DNA of 64,000 bases from Deltaproteobacteria bacterium (lineage in GTDB: Bacteria; Myxococcota_A; Polyangia; Haliangiales; Haliangiaceae): the NCBI GenBank assembly GCA_021413675.1, contig JAIOQA010000409.1, positions 1 to 64,000 of the forward strand, written 5' to 3'. The notes under the pieces were generated by a model. That model did no database searches. It was not told where the DNA came from and saw only the letters and a list, made by a program, of their open reading frames with translations. Positions 8,476-17,500 of this stretch are shown in pieces. The number at the start of each line of letters is the position of its first letter. Positions within the stretch are counted from its first letter, which is position 1. The translations under genes were made by a program, and so were the position numbers.

Positions 8476-9726
8476 CTAGCGGCCCTTGGCCGCGACCGGG
8501 AAGTGGTTGGGATCGCCGAGCGCGCGCTCGAGCATCATCGTGGCGGCGCCGATCGCGACCGCGCGCGCGCCCAGCGCGCTGGTCAGGATGCGGGTCGTGC
8601 GGACCGAGGTGATGAGCGTGCGGTTGTCCACCGAGCGCCGCAGCGGCTCGAGCAAGATGTCGCCGATCTTCGCGACGCCGCCGCCGATGATCACCATCGA
8701 GGGGTTCAGCATGTTGAGCAGGCCGGCGATCGCGATGCCGAGGTAGTCGGCGGCCTCGTCGATCACGCGCAGCGCCAGCGGATCGCCGGTGAGCGCGGCG
8801 TCCTCGATCGCGCCGATCGTGATCGGGATGCGCGCCAGCACGCTGTCCGTGTACGCAGGCACGAGCCCCTGGGCGCGGGTGACCAGCGCCGACGAGCCGA
8901 CCAGGGTGGTGAGGCAGCCGCGCAGGCCGCAGATGCACTCGGGGCCGCGCGGGTCGATCGCGAGGTGACCGATCTCGCCGGCGAACCCGCGCGCGCCGCG
9001 ATAGATGCGGCCGCCGAAGATGTGGCCCGAGCCGACGCCGGTCGCGAGCTTGACGTACGCGAAGTCGTCGACGCCGCGGCCCAGGCCCCACCAGCGCTCG
9101 GCGAGCGCGGCGAGGTTGGCGTCGTTGTCGATGAGCACCGGGATGTCGAAGCGCGCGCGCAGCGCCGCGCCCACGCCCACGCCGCGCCACGCCGGCAAGA
9201 TCACCTCGCACAGCTCGTCGGGGCGCGACAGATCGATCGGGCTCGGCACCGCGATGCCCGCGCCGATCAACCGATCGGGCCGGCGGCCCCAGGTCTTCAC
9301 GCAGCGCGCCGCGAGCTCGATCATCAGCTCGAGCGTGCCGCTCGGATCGTTGCGGACCGCGTGGTCCTGGTGCTCCCACGCCAGCACCTGGCCGCGCAGA
9401 TCGGTCAGCGCGACCGAGACGTGCGCGGCGCCGATGTCGATGCCGAGGATCGCCGCGGCGTCGTCCTGGAACTGCAGCACGATGGGCCTCCGCCCGCCGC
9501 GCGACTCGCCGGCGCCGACCTCGGCGAGCAGGCGGGTCGGCAGCAGGTTGCCGATGATCTCGGACACGGTGGAACGGGACAGGCCGGTGCGGCGCGCGAT
9601 GTCGGCGCGCGAGATCTCGCGCTCCTGCCAGATGAGGCGCAGCACGCCGGGCATGCTCGGGCTCGGCGCCGCGGCGCTGACGCCGCGCGCGGGGGTTCGA
9701 GACTGCCGCTTGGTCGCTGGAGCCAT
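8476..9726 (-). CDS. ROK-family transcriptional regulator
   Basis: 416 residues from the ATG at 9726 (an ATG at 9780 is also in frame). The N-terminal helix-turn-helix (REISRADIARRTGLSRSTVSEIIGNLL) is followed by an ROK sugar-kinase-like domain with the phosphate-loop segment GIDIGAAHVSVALTDLRG, the sugar-binding DNDANLAALAERWWG and the zinc motif CICGLRGC. This is NagC/XylR/Mlc architecture: a repressor released by a sugar. It lies within the glucan operon, and the two inverted repeats at 14386-14406 and 14470-14490 are plausible targets (inference; NagC/Mlc operators likewise have TTT...AAA arms). It may instead sense a glucose- or laminaribiose-derived inducer. Confidence 0.93.
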   Translation of the reverse strand: MAPATKRQSRTPARGVSAAAPSPSMPGVLRLIWQEREISRADIARRTGLSRSTVSEIIGNLLPTRLLAEVGAGESRGGRRPIVLQFQDDAAAILGIDIGAAHVSVALTDLRGQVLAWEHQDHAVRNDPSGTLELMIELAARCVKTWGRRPDRLIGAGIAVPSPIDLSRPDELCEVILPAWRGVGVGAALRARFDIPVLIDNDANLAALAERWWGLGRGVDDFAYVKLATGVGSGHIFGGRIYRGARGFAGEIGHLAIDPRGPECICGLRGCLTTLVGSSALVTRAQGLVPAYTDSVLARIPITIGAIEDAALTGDPLALRVIDEAADYLGIAIAGLLNMLNPSMVIIGGGVAKIGDILLEPLRRSVDNRTLITSVRTTRILTSALGARAVAIGAATMMLERALGDPNHFPVAAKGR

Positions 9727-9794
9727 GGGGGTCAACGCATCCTCGAGGGCAGTGTCGAGCGTTGCAACCGAACCGGTCAAGGCGCCGCCGGGAT

Positions 9795-12700
9795 TCAGGG
9801 CACGAACGCGAGATCGTCGATGTAGTAGGTCTTCGCGCCGGCGGTCGCGCCGTCGGTGCCAAAGTTGCAGAACACCGAGACGCGGTTGAACGTGTAGCTG
9901 GCGTTGAGCGGCGCGGTGCCGGCGGCCTGGTTCTTGACGTCGAAGTTCAGCGTCTGCCAGCCACCCGCGACAGTGACGGTCGCCTCGGTCTCGACCGAGT
10001 GGGTGGGGTCATTCGCGTCCTCGAGCTTGAGCCGCACCGGGATGCCGGCGTCGGGCGAGTACACGCGCAGCGTGAACTTCGTCGAGGTCGCGGTGACCGG
10101 GATCGTCGGCACGGTGTTGTTCGCGCCGGTCGACAGCGTCACGCCCGCCCACAGCGGCGCGGTCACCGGCTTCACGACCTGCACGACCTGGTTGGCCGCG
10201 TTGGTCGGATCCGCGACCTTGGTCGCCGCCACGTCGCCGAACCCGGTCAGCCCGTAGGTGATCGCGCCGTCGTCGAAGGTGATCGGCGCGAAGCTGCCGC
10301 CGCCGGTGGAGCCGCCGCCGAAAGCCAGGTCGTCGAAGTAGTAGGTCTTGGCGCCGGCGGTCGCGCCGTCGGTCCCGAAGTTGAAGAACAGCGAGGCTCG
10401 GTTGTACGTGTAGGCCGGGTTGATCGCCGCCGCGCCGGTCGCCGGCGTCGCGAAGTCGAAGGTGAGCGTCTGCCACGCGTTCGCGACCGTGGTCAGCGCC
10501 TCGGTCTCCGTCGAGTGAGTCGGGTCGTTCGCGTCCTCGACCTTGAGCCGCACCGGGATGCCGATGTCGGGCGAGTAGACCCGCACGGACATCTTCGTCG
10601 CGGTGAGCGTCAGCGGGATCGTCGCGACGGTGTTGTTCGCGCCGGTCGACACGGTCACGCCGGCCCAGGTCGGCGCGGTCACCGGCTTCACGACCTGCGC
10701 GACCTGGTTGGCCGCGTTGGTCGGGTCCGCCACCTTGTTCGCCGCCACATCACCGAACCCGGTCAGCGTGTACGTGACCGCCGCGTCGTCGAAGGTGATC
10801 GTCGCGAAGCTCGGCGGCGGCGTGGTGCCGCCCCCGAACGTGACGTCGTCGAAGTAGTAGGTCTTCGCGCCGGCGGTCGCGCCGTCGGTGCCGAAGTTGA
10901 AGAACAGCGAGGCGCGGTTGTACGTGTAGGCCGGGTTGATGCCCGCGGCGCCGGTCGCCGGATGCGCGAAGTCGAAGGTCAGCGTCTCCCAGGTATTGGC
11001 GACCGTGGTCAGCGCCTCGGTCTCGGTCGAATGCGTCGGGTCGCCGGCGTCCTCGACCTTGAGCCGCACCGGGATGCCGATGTCGGGCGAGTAGACGCGC
11101 ACGGTCATCGTGGTGGCGGTGAGCGTCAGCGGGATCGTCGCGACCGTGTTGTTCGGACCGGTCGACACCGTCACGCCGGCCCAGGTCGGCGCGGTCACCG
11201 GCTTCACGACCTGCGCGACCTGGTTGGCCGCGCTGGTCGGGTCCGCGACCTTGGCGGCCGCGACGTCGCCAAAGCCAGTCAGCGTGTACGTCACCGCGGC
11301 GTCGTCGAAGGTCAGCGTCGTGAACGAGCCGCCGCCAGTCGAGGTGCCGCCGAACTCCAGGTCGTCGAAGTAGTAGACCTGCGCGCCGGCCGTCGTCCCC
11401 GCGGTGCCGAAGTTGAAGAAGATGGTGGCCTTGTCGTAGGTGCTCGCCAGGTTGAGCGCGGCGGTGCCGCCGGCCTGGTGCGCGAAGTCGAAGGTCAGCG
11501 TCTCCCAGGTGTTCGCGACGGTCGTGGTCGCCTCGGTCTCGACCGTCATCGTGTTGTCGCTGTGGTTCTCGACCTTGAGCCGCACCGGGATGCCTGCGGC
11601 CGGCGCGTAGACGCGGACCTTCATCGTGGTCGCGCCGGTCGCGAACGGGATCTTGGTCTTGAAGCCGAGCATCGCGCTCGCGGTGAGCGTGGTGCCGGCC
11701 CAGGTCTCGGCGGTGGCGCTGCGCGCGACCCGGCCGACCTTGTTCGTGCCGCCGGTCGGATCGACGACGATCGTCGAGTCGTCAGCGCCGCCGAACCCGA
11801 CCAGGCCGTAGTCGACCGTCGACGAGTCGAAGGTCACCGGCAGGTCCATCTGGCTCGGGCCGGTGCTGCCACCGCCGAACGCCATGTCGTCGAAGTAGAA
11901 GGTCTGCGCGCCGGCCTGCGCGCCCGACTTGCCGAAGTTGAAGAAGACGGTGGCCTTGTCGTAGCTCTTCGCGAGGTCGAGCGCGGCGGTGCCGCTGGCC
12001 TGGTTCGCGACGTCGAAGGTCAACGTCTCCCAGGTGTTCGCGGCCGTGGTGGTCGCCTCGGTCTCGACGGACACGGTGTTGTCGCTGTGGTCCTCGACCT
12101 TGAGGCGCACCGGGATGCCGGCGGCCGGCGAGTACACGCGCAGCGTCATCGTGGTCGCGCCGGTCGCGAACGGGATCTTGGTCTTGAAGCCGAGCATCGC
12201 GCTCGCGGTGAGCGTGGTCCCGGCCCAGGTCTCGGCGGTGGCGCTGCGCGCGACCCGGCCGACCTTGTTCGTGCCGCCGGTCGGATCGACGACGATCGTC
12301 GAGTCATCGGCGCCGCCGAACCCGACCAGGCCGTAGTCGACCGTCGACGAGTCGAAGGTCACCGGCAGATCCATCTGGCTCGGTGCGCCGCCGCCGCCGA
12401 ACGCCATGTCGTCGAAGTAGAAGAGCTGCGCGCCGGCCTGTGCGCCGGTCTTGCCGAAGTTGAAGAAGATGGTGGCCTTGTCGTAGGTCTTCGCGAGGTC
12501 GAGCGCGCCGGTGCCGCTGACCTGGTTCGCGAAGTCGAACGTCAACGTCTCCCACGTGTTCGCGGCCGTGGTGGTCGCCTCGGTCTCGACCGACACGGTG
12601 TTGTCGGTGTGATCTTCGACCTTCAGGCGCACCGGGATGCCCGCGGCCGGCGAGTACACGCGGACCGTCAGCGTGGTCGCGCCGGTCGCGAACGGGACCT

Positions 12701-13435
12701 TGTTCTTGAAGCCGAGCATCGCCGCCGCGGTCAGCGTGGTGCCGGCGTAGGTCTCGGCGGTCGCGCTGCGCGCCACCCGCGCCACCTTGTTGGTGCCGCC
12801 GGTCGGATCGACGACGATCGTCGAGTCATCGGCGCCGCCGAAGCCGAGCAACCCGTACTCGACCGTGGTCGAGTCGAAGGTCACCGGCAGATCCATCTGG
12901 GTCGAGCCGCCGCCGCCGCCGCCGAACGCGACGTCATCGAAGTAGAAGGTCTCGGCGCCGGCGGTCGCGCCGCTCTTGCCGAAGTCGTAGAAGATCGTCG
13001 CCTTGTCGTAGGTGTTGGCGAGGTTGAGCGCCGGCGTGCCGGCGACGTTGTTCGCGAAGTCGAAGGTCAGCGTCTCCCACGTGTTCGCGAGCGTGGTGGT
13101 CGCCTCGGTCTCGACCGACATCGCCGAGTTGGTGTGGTCCTCGACCTTCAGGCGCACCGGCACGCCGGCCTTGGCCGAGTACACGCGCACGGTCATCGTG
13201 GTCGCGCCCGCGGTGAACGGGATCTTGTTCGCGAAGCCGATCGTGCCGTCCTTGGTGAGGGTCGTGCCGGCGTAGACCTCGGAGCCCGCCGAGCGCACGA
13301 CCTTCGCGACCAGGTTGGAGCCGCCGGTCGGATCGCCGACGATCGACGAGTCCTCCGCGCCGGCGAAGCCGAGCAGGCCGTAGTCCACGGTCGGCGAGTC
13401 GAAGGTCACCGGCAGATCCATCTGCGTGAGCGCCG
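9795..13435 (-). repeat. Seven tandem coding repeats of about 525 bp
   Basis: Recurring blocks begin (in coding sense) near 13433, 12906, 12380, 11850, 11325, 10815 and 10290. Neighbouring copies are close to identical over long stretches; copies 3 and 4 (about 11320-12380) look the most alike, suggesting recent unequal duplication. Type A (four copies) and type B (three copies) form two clusters, so the array grew by separate local duplications. Confidence 0.85.
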
Positions 13436-14300
13436 GCGCCGGGACCGTGACCGCGATCGACTGCGGCACGTCGACGCCGCCGAGCTTGGCGGTGATGACC
13501 GCGGTGCCGTTGCCGGTCGCAGTGACGACGCCCGTCGCGCTGACCGTGGCGACCGCCGGGTTCGAGCTCTTGTAGTCGAAGACCGCGGGCGAGACCTTCA
13601 CGGTCAACTCGCCGGTCGGCACGGTGTAGCCGACCTGGGTGCCGGCGATCGTGTAGGTCGCGCCGATGTCGAGGCCCTTGTTGCTGGGCGTCAGGATCGG
13701 GCGCGGGTTCCACGCCGCGGCGTCGAGGTTCTCGAAGCGCACGTCGTCGAACCAGGCCTGGTAGCCGGCCGCCGGATCGCCGGGCGCGCCGGCGGCGAGC
13801 CAGAACAGGCCGCGCTCCGACGCCTCCTTCGACGGCGCCGGGATCGGCAGCACGTACTGCGTCCACTGCGTGGTCAGCGCGAGGTCGTTGGACTCGGTCT
13901 GGTAGAGCGAGGTGCCGGTGTTGTCGTTGCCGATGCCGATGCTGTCGATCGCGACCGCGCGGCTGGCCTTCGCCCAGAACGTGATCGCGGTGAACTTCGA
14001 CAGGTCGCGCGGCTGCGCCGACGTGAAGGCGCCGCCCGCGAAGTTGAACTCGCCCGCGCCGGCCTCGCCCGGCGTCGGGACGCTGTAGCGCAGGGACGCG
14101 GTGCCGTTGTAGTGCTCGGCCGTGTCGACCGCGGCGGCGTCGAGCTTGGACTTGGCGAACGCCTGATAGACCACGCCGGCGGCGTAGTCGTCGGTGAAGA
14201 CCACCGCCGAGGTGTCGGGCGGCTCGTCGAAACAGCCGGTGGCCATCCCCGCGATGGCGGCGATCAGGACTCCGGTACCCCAGCGTCGTGCGGTCAACAT
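9795..14300 (-). CDS. Giant lipoprotein with Ig-like domain and seven glucanase-associated beta-sandwich repeats
   Basis: About 1501 residues. The lipoprotein signal has its Cys at residue 23 (GMATGC). A beta-sandwich region (about 30-235, ending YQAWFDDVRFENL) is followed by a Big_2-like Ig domain (SSNPAVATVSATGVVTATGNG) and seven tandem repeats of about 170 residues that fill DNA 9795-13435. Four repeats open QMDLPVTFDS, the last three open TFDDAAVTYTLTGFGD. Each contains WAGTTL-like, MTVRVYSP, RLKVED, TWETLTFDF and YFDD segments. Such units occur singly, fused to GH16 laminarinases and PKD proteins of Bacteroidota, where they are taken as carbohydrate-binding modules. Here they form a free-standing surface array without an enzyme. 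The start at 14300 is the only one with a signal peptide. It is the first gene of the operon. Confidence 0.9.
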   Translation of the reverse strand: MLTARRWGTGVLIAAIAGMATGCFDEPPDTSAVVFTDDYAAGVVYQAFAKSKLDAAAVDTAEHYNGTASLRYSVPTPGEAGAGEFNFAGGAFTSAQPRDLSKFTAITFWAKASRAVAIDSIGIGNDNTGTSLYQTESNDLALTTQWTQYVLPIPAPSKEASERGLFWLAAGAPGDPAAGYQAWFDDVRFENLDAAAWNPRPILTPSNKGLDIGATYTIAGTQVGYTVPTGELTVKVSPAVFDYKSSNPAVATVSATGVVTATGNGTAVITAKLGGVDVPQSIAVTVPAPALTQMDLPVTFDSPTVDYGLLGFAGAEDSSIVGDPTGGSNLVAKVVRSAGSEVYAGTTLTKDGTIGFANKIPFTAGATTMTVRVYSAKAGVPVRLKVEDHTNSAMSVETEATTTLANTWETLTFDFANNVAGTPALNLANTYDKATIFYDFGKSGATAGAETFYFDDVAFGGGGGGSTQMDLPVTFDSTTVEYGLLGFGGADDSTIVVDPTGGTNKVARVARSATAETYAGTTLTAAAMLGFKNKVPFATGATTLTVRVYSPAAGIPVRLKVEDHTDNTVSVETEATTTAANTWETLTFDFANQVSGTGALDLAKTYDKATIFFNFGKTGAQAGAQLFYFDDMAFGGGGAPSQMDLPVTFDSSTVDYGLVGFGGADDSTIVVDPTGGTNKVGRVARSATAETWAGTTLTASAMLGFKTKIPFATGATTMTLRVYSPAAGIPVRLKVEDHSDNTVSVETEATTTAANTWETLTFDVANQASGTAALDLAKSYDKATVFFNFGKSGAQAGAQTFYFDDMAFGGGSTGPSQMDLPVTFDSSTVDYGLVGFGGADDSTIVVDPTGGTNKVGRVARSATAETWAGTTLTASAMLGFKTKIPFATGATTMKVRVYAPAAGIPVRLKVENHSDNTMTVETEATTTVANTWETLTFDFAHQAGGTAALNLASTYDKATIFFNFGTAGTTAGAQVYYFDDLEFGGTSTGGGSFTTLTFDDAAVTYTLTGFGDVAAAKVADPTSAANQVAQVVKPVTAPTWAGVTVSTGPNNTVATIPLTLTATTMTVRVYSPDIGIPVRLKVEDAGDPTHSTETEALTTVANTWETLTFDFAHPATGAAGINPAYTYNRASLFFNFGTDGATAGAKTYYFDDVTFGGGTTPPPSFATITFDDAAVTYTLTGFGDVAANKVADPTNAANQVAQVVKPVTAPTWAGVTVSTGANNTVATIPLTLTATKMSVRVYSPDIGIPVRLKVEDANDPTHSTETEALTTVANAWQTLTFDFATPATGAAAINPAYTYNRASLFFNFGTDGATAGAKTYYFDDLAFGGGSTGGGSFAPITFDDGAITYGLTGFGDVAATKVADPTNAANQVVQVVKPVTAPLWAGVTLSTGANNTVPTIPVTATSTKFTLRVYSPDAGIPVRLKLEDANDPTHSVETEATVTVAGGWQTLNFDVKNQAAGTAPLNASYTFNRVSVFCNFGTDGATAGAKTYYIDDLAFVP

Positions 14301-14385
14301 GCGGCCTCCCAGGTCCGCGCCAGCAGACAACACGTCAGGGTCAGCGAGGTGGCGGCGCGGCCCACCGGGCGGATTCGGTCTAGAC

Positions 14386-14406
14386 TTTGTTCGACAATCA
14401 AACGAA
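14386..14406. promoter_or_regulatory. Operator-like imperfect inverted repeat (site 1)
   Basis: TTTGTTC, 7-nt spacer, AAACGAA; the right arm matches the perfect palindrome at 5 of 7 positions. It lies 80 bp before the minus-strand operon start and 84 bp from site 2. It is probably bound by the same protein as site 2. Confidence 0.55.
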
Positions 14407-14469
14407 GAATCGAGGGCTGGCGGGCGTGCGGTGATTCTCGACGACGACACGGGTGCCCTCCGGCTTGAC

Positions 14470-14490
14470 TTTGTTCTGCGTCCGAACAAA
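14470..14490. promoter_or_regulatory. Operator-like perfect inverted repeat (site 2)
   Basis: TTTGTTC, 7-nt spacer, GAACAAA: a perfect 7-bp dyad of 21 bp in total, AT-rich in very GC-rich surroundings. It fills the spacer between the proposed -35 and -10 of the phosphorylase promoter, a position where a bound repressor would block RNA polymerase. The ROK regulator of the locus is the obvious candidate ligand (inference). Confidence 0.7.
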
Positions 14491-14597
14491 CTATCTACGT
14501 CGCAATTGGGTTCAGATGTCAAGCGTGTTTCTGGCCCGTACGCGCGGTCCGGGGTCGCAAGCCCCGGTGGCGAACACATCTGGTTGAGGAGATGCGG

Positions 14598-17500
14598 ATG
14601 GAAACTCCGATCCCGCTGGTCTTCGGGCGCAGCCCGCTCCACGCCATGACGCAGCAGGCCACGGGCCGGCTGGTCTCCGCGTTCGGCGACGAGTACTACG
14701 TCATCGAGGACGCGCAGACCCTCGCGCCGTTCCTCACCAGCATCGTCGGCGACTCCGACCACTGGCTGTTCGTGGCGAGCAACGGCGCGCTCACGGCGGG
14801 CCGCGGCAATCCGGCCAACGCGCTGTTCCCCTACGTCACCGAGGACAAGCTCTACGACGCCGCGGGCGTCACCGGGCCGACCACGTCCTTGATCGTGACG
14901 CGCGCGGGCGCGGCCTCGCTCTGGCACCCGCTGCGCCCGGTCGACCAGCGCGTGTACGGCGTGACCCAGCGGCTCTACAAGAGCGTGCTCGGCAACCGGC
15001 TGGTGATCGAGGAGGAGAACCGCGACCTGGGGCTGTGCTTCCGCGCGGCGTGGTCGACCAGCGATCGCTTCGGGTTCGTGCGCGAGTGCACGCTCGTCAA
15101 CCGCGGCAGCACGCCGGTGCACGTGCGCGTGCTCGACGGGCTCTTGAACCTCATGCCCGGCGATGTCAGCGAGCCGCTGCAGCTGGGCTACAGCTGCCTG
15201 GTCGATGCGTTCAAGAAGCACGAGCGCGTGCCCGGCACGACGCTCGCGCTGTACACGCTGGCGGCGCAGGTCGTGGATCGCGCCGAGCCGGTCGAGGCGC
15301 TGCACGCGACGGTGGTGTGGAGCCACGGCCTCGGCGCGGCGAGCGTGCACCTCGGCGACGAGGCGATCGCGCGCTTCGATCGCGGCGAGGCGACGCGCGA
15401 GGTCGACCTGGTCCGCGGCGGGCGCGGGGCGTATCTCACGGGCGCCGAGATCGCGCTGGCGCCCGGCGCCGAGCAGCGCTGGCTGATCGTCGCCGATGTC
15501 GCGCAGACCCAGGCCGCGGTCGCGCGGCTGATCACCGAGCTGGGCGATCCCGCGAGCGCGGTCGCCGCGGTCCGCGCGGATCTGGCGGCCTCGCACGCGC
15601 GGCTGCGGCGCATCGTCGCCGGGACCGACGCGCTCCAGCGGTCCGCCGATCGCAACGCGTGCGCGCACCACGTGGCCAACGTGCTGTTCAACGACATGCG
15701 TGGCGGCGTGTTCGCGCACGGCAACGCGATCCCCGGCCCCGACTTCGCGGCGTTCGTGCGCGGCGCCAACCGCGTGGTCGGCGCGCGCCACGAGGCGCTC
15801 CTCGACGAGCTACCTGCGCTCGAACCCCACGCCGCGCACCGCGCGCGCCTCGCCGAGACCGGCGATCCGGAGCTCCTGCGCCTCGCCGACGAGTACCTGC
15901 CGCTGACCTTCAGCCGCCGTCACGGCGATCCGAGCCGGCCGTGGAACCGCTTCGACATCCGCGTGCGCGACGCGCGCGGCGACGTCGTCCTCGACTACCA
16001 GGGCAACTGGCGCGACATCTTCCAGAACTGGGAGGCGCTCGGCGCGAGCTACCCGGCGTTCCTCGAGCAGATGGTCGCGAAGTTCGTCAACGCCTCGACG
16101 CTCGACGGCCACAACCCGTACCGCGTCGGGCGCCACGGCATCGACTGGGAGGTGCCGGATCCCGATCATCCGTGGGCGACGATCGGCTACTGGGGCGATC
16201 ATCAGATCGTCTACCTCGCGCGGCTGCTCGAGCTGTCGCTGGCCCACCACCCGGATGGCCTGCGCGCGCTCCTGCAACAGGCGCGCTTCAGCTACGCCGA
16301 CGTGCCCTACCGCATCCGGCCGTTCGCCGAGATCCTCGTCGATCCGCGCGCGACGATCGTGTTCGATGCGGCGCGCCACGCCCAGATCGTGGCGCGCGAG
16401 GCCGAGCTCGGCTCCGACGCGCGCCTGGTGCACGACAGCCACGGCGTGGTGCGCGCGACGCTGATCGAGAAGCTGCTCGTGCCGGCGCTGGCCAAGCTCG
16501 CCAACTTCGTCCCCGGCGGCGGCATCTGGATGAACACCCAGCGGCCGGAGTGGAACGACGCCAACAACGCGCTGGTCGGCTACGGCGTGTCGATGGTGAC
16601 CGCGTGCTACCTCGAGCGCTACCTGGCGCTGGTCGACGCGTTGCTCGCGCCGCTCGCCGATGACACCGCGCCGATCACGCGCGAGGTCGCCGGCTGGATC
16701 GAGGCGACCGCGCACGCCCTCGAGGCCAACCGCGCGCTCGCCGCGATCGCGACGATCGACGACCGGGCCCGCTGGCGCTGCATGTCGGCGCTCGGCGAGG
16801 CCGCGAGCGCGTATCGCGCGCGGATCTACGCCGCGGGGATCACCGACACGGTCGCCGTGCCGATCGCGGCGCTGCGCGCGCTGATCGCCCGTGCCGGCCA
16901 GTTCGTGCGCCACACGATCGCGAGCGCGCGCCGCGCCGATGGCCTGGTCCACGCGTACAGCGTGCTGGTGCCGGGCACGCCCGAGACCGGCTGGGGCCTC
17001 GAGCCGCTGGCCGAGATGCTCGAGGGCCAGGTCGCCGCGCTGTCCACGCGCGCGCTCGACGACGCCGCGGCGCTCGCGGTGCTCGACGCGCTGCCGGCGA
17101 GCCGGCTGTACCGCGCCGATCAGCGGAGCTACCTGCTCTACCCCGATCGCCGCCTGCCGACGTTCCTCGAGAAGAACGTGATCCCGCCGGCGGTCTTCGC
17201 GCGCGCGCCGCTGCTGCAACGGCTCGTCGATCGCGGCGACACCCGCATCGCGCTGTGCGATGCCCAGGGGCAGCTGCGGTTCGCCGCCGAGCACACCAAC
17301 GCGGCGGCCTGCGACGCGCGGCTGCGCCGGCTGCGCGCCGACGGCGAGCTCGACGCGACCGACGACGAGATCGCCGCGGTGCTCGCGGTCTACGAGGAGG
17401 TCTTCCACCACCGCGCGTTCACCGGCCGCAGCGGCACGATGTTCGCGTACGAGGGCCTGGGCAGCATCTACTGGCACATGGTCGGCAAGCTGCTGCTCGC

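Larger units (their letters stand above)
14301..14597. promoter_or_regulatory. Divergent control region of the beta-glucan locus
   Basis: About 300 bp without a gene, between the minus-strand operon and the plus-strand phosphorylase. It holds two related sites sharing the 10-mer GACTTTGTTC. For the plus strand, a sigma70-like promoter can be read as TTGACT (14465-14470), 18 nt, AACTAT (14489-14494). Both transcripts would start here, so one regulator could control all eight genes. Confidence 0.7.

Noticed and set aside
9762-14468. 1568-codon plus-strand open frame opposite the giant repeat lipoprotein
   Set aside because: It is the antisense shadow of a GC-rich repetitive gene: Arg/Asp/Val-biased, no domain, no start signal. 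Similar long shadows occur opposite most genes.
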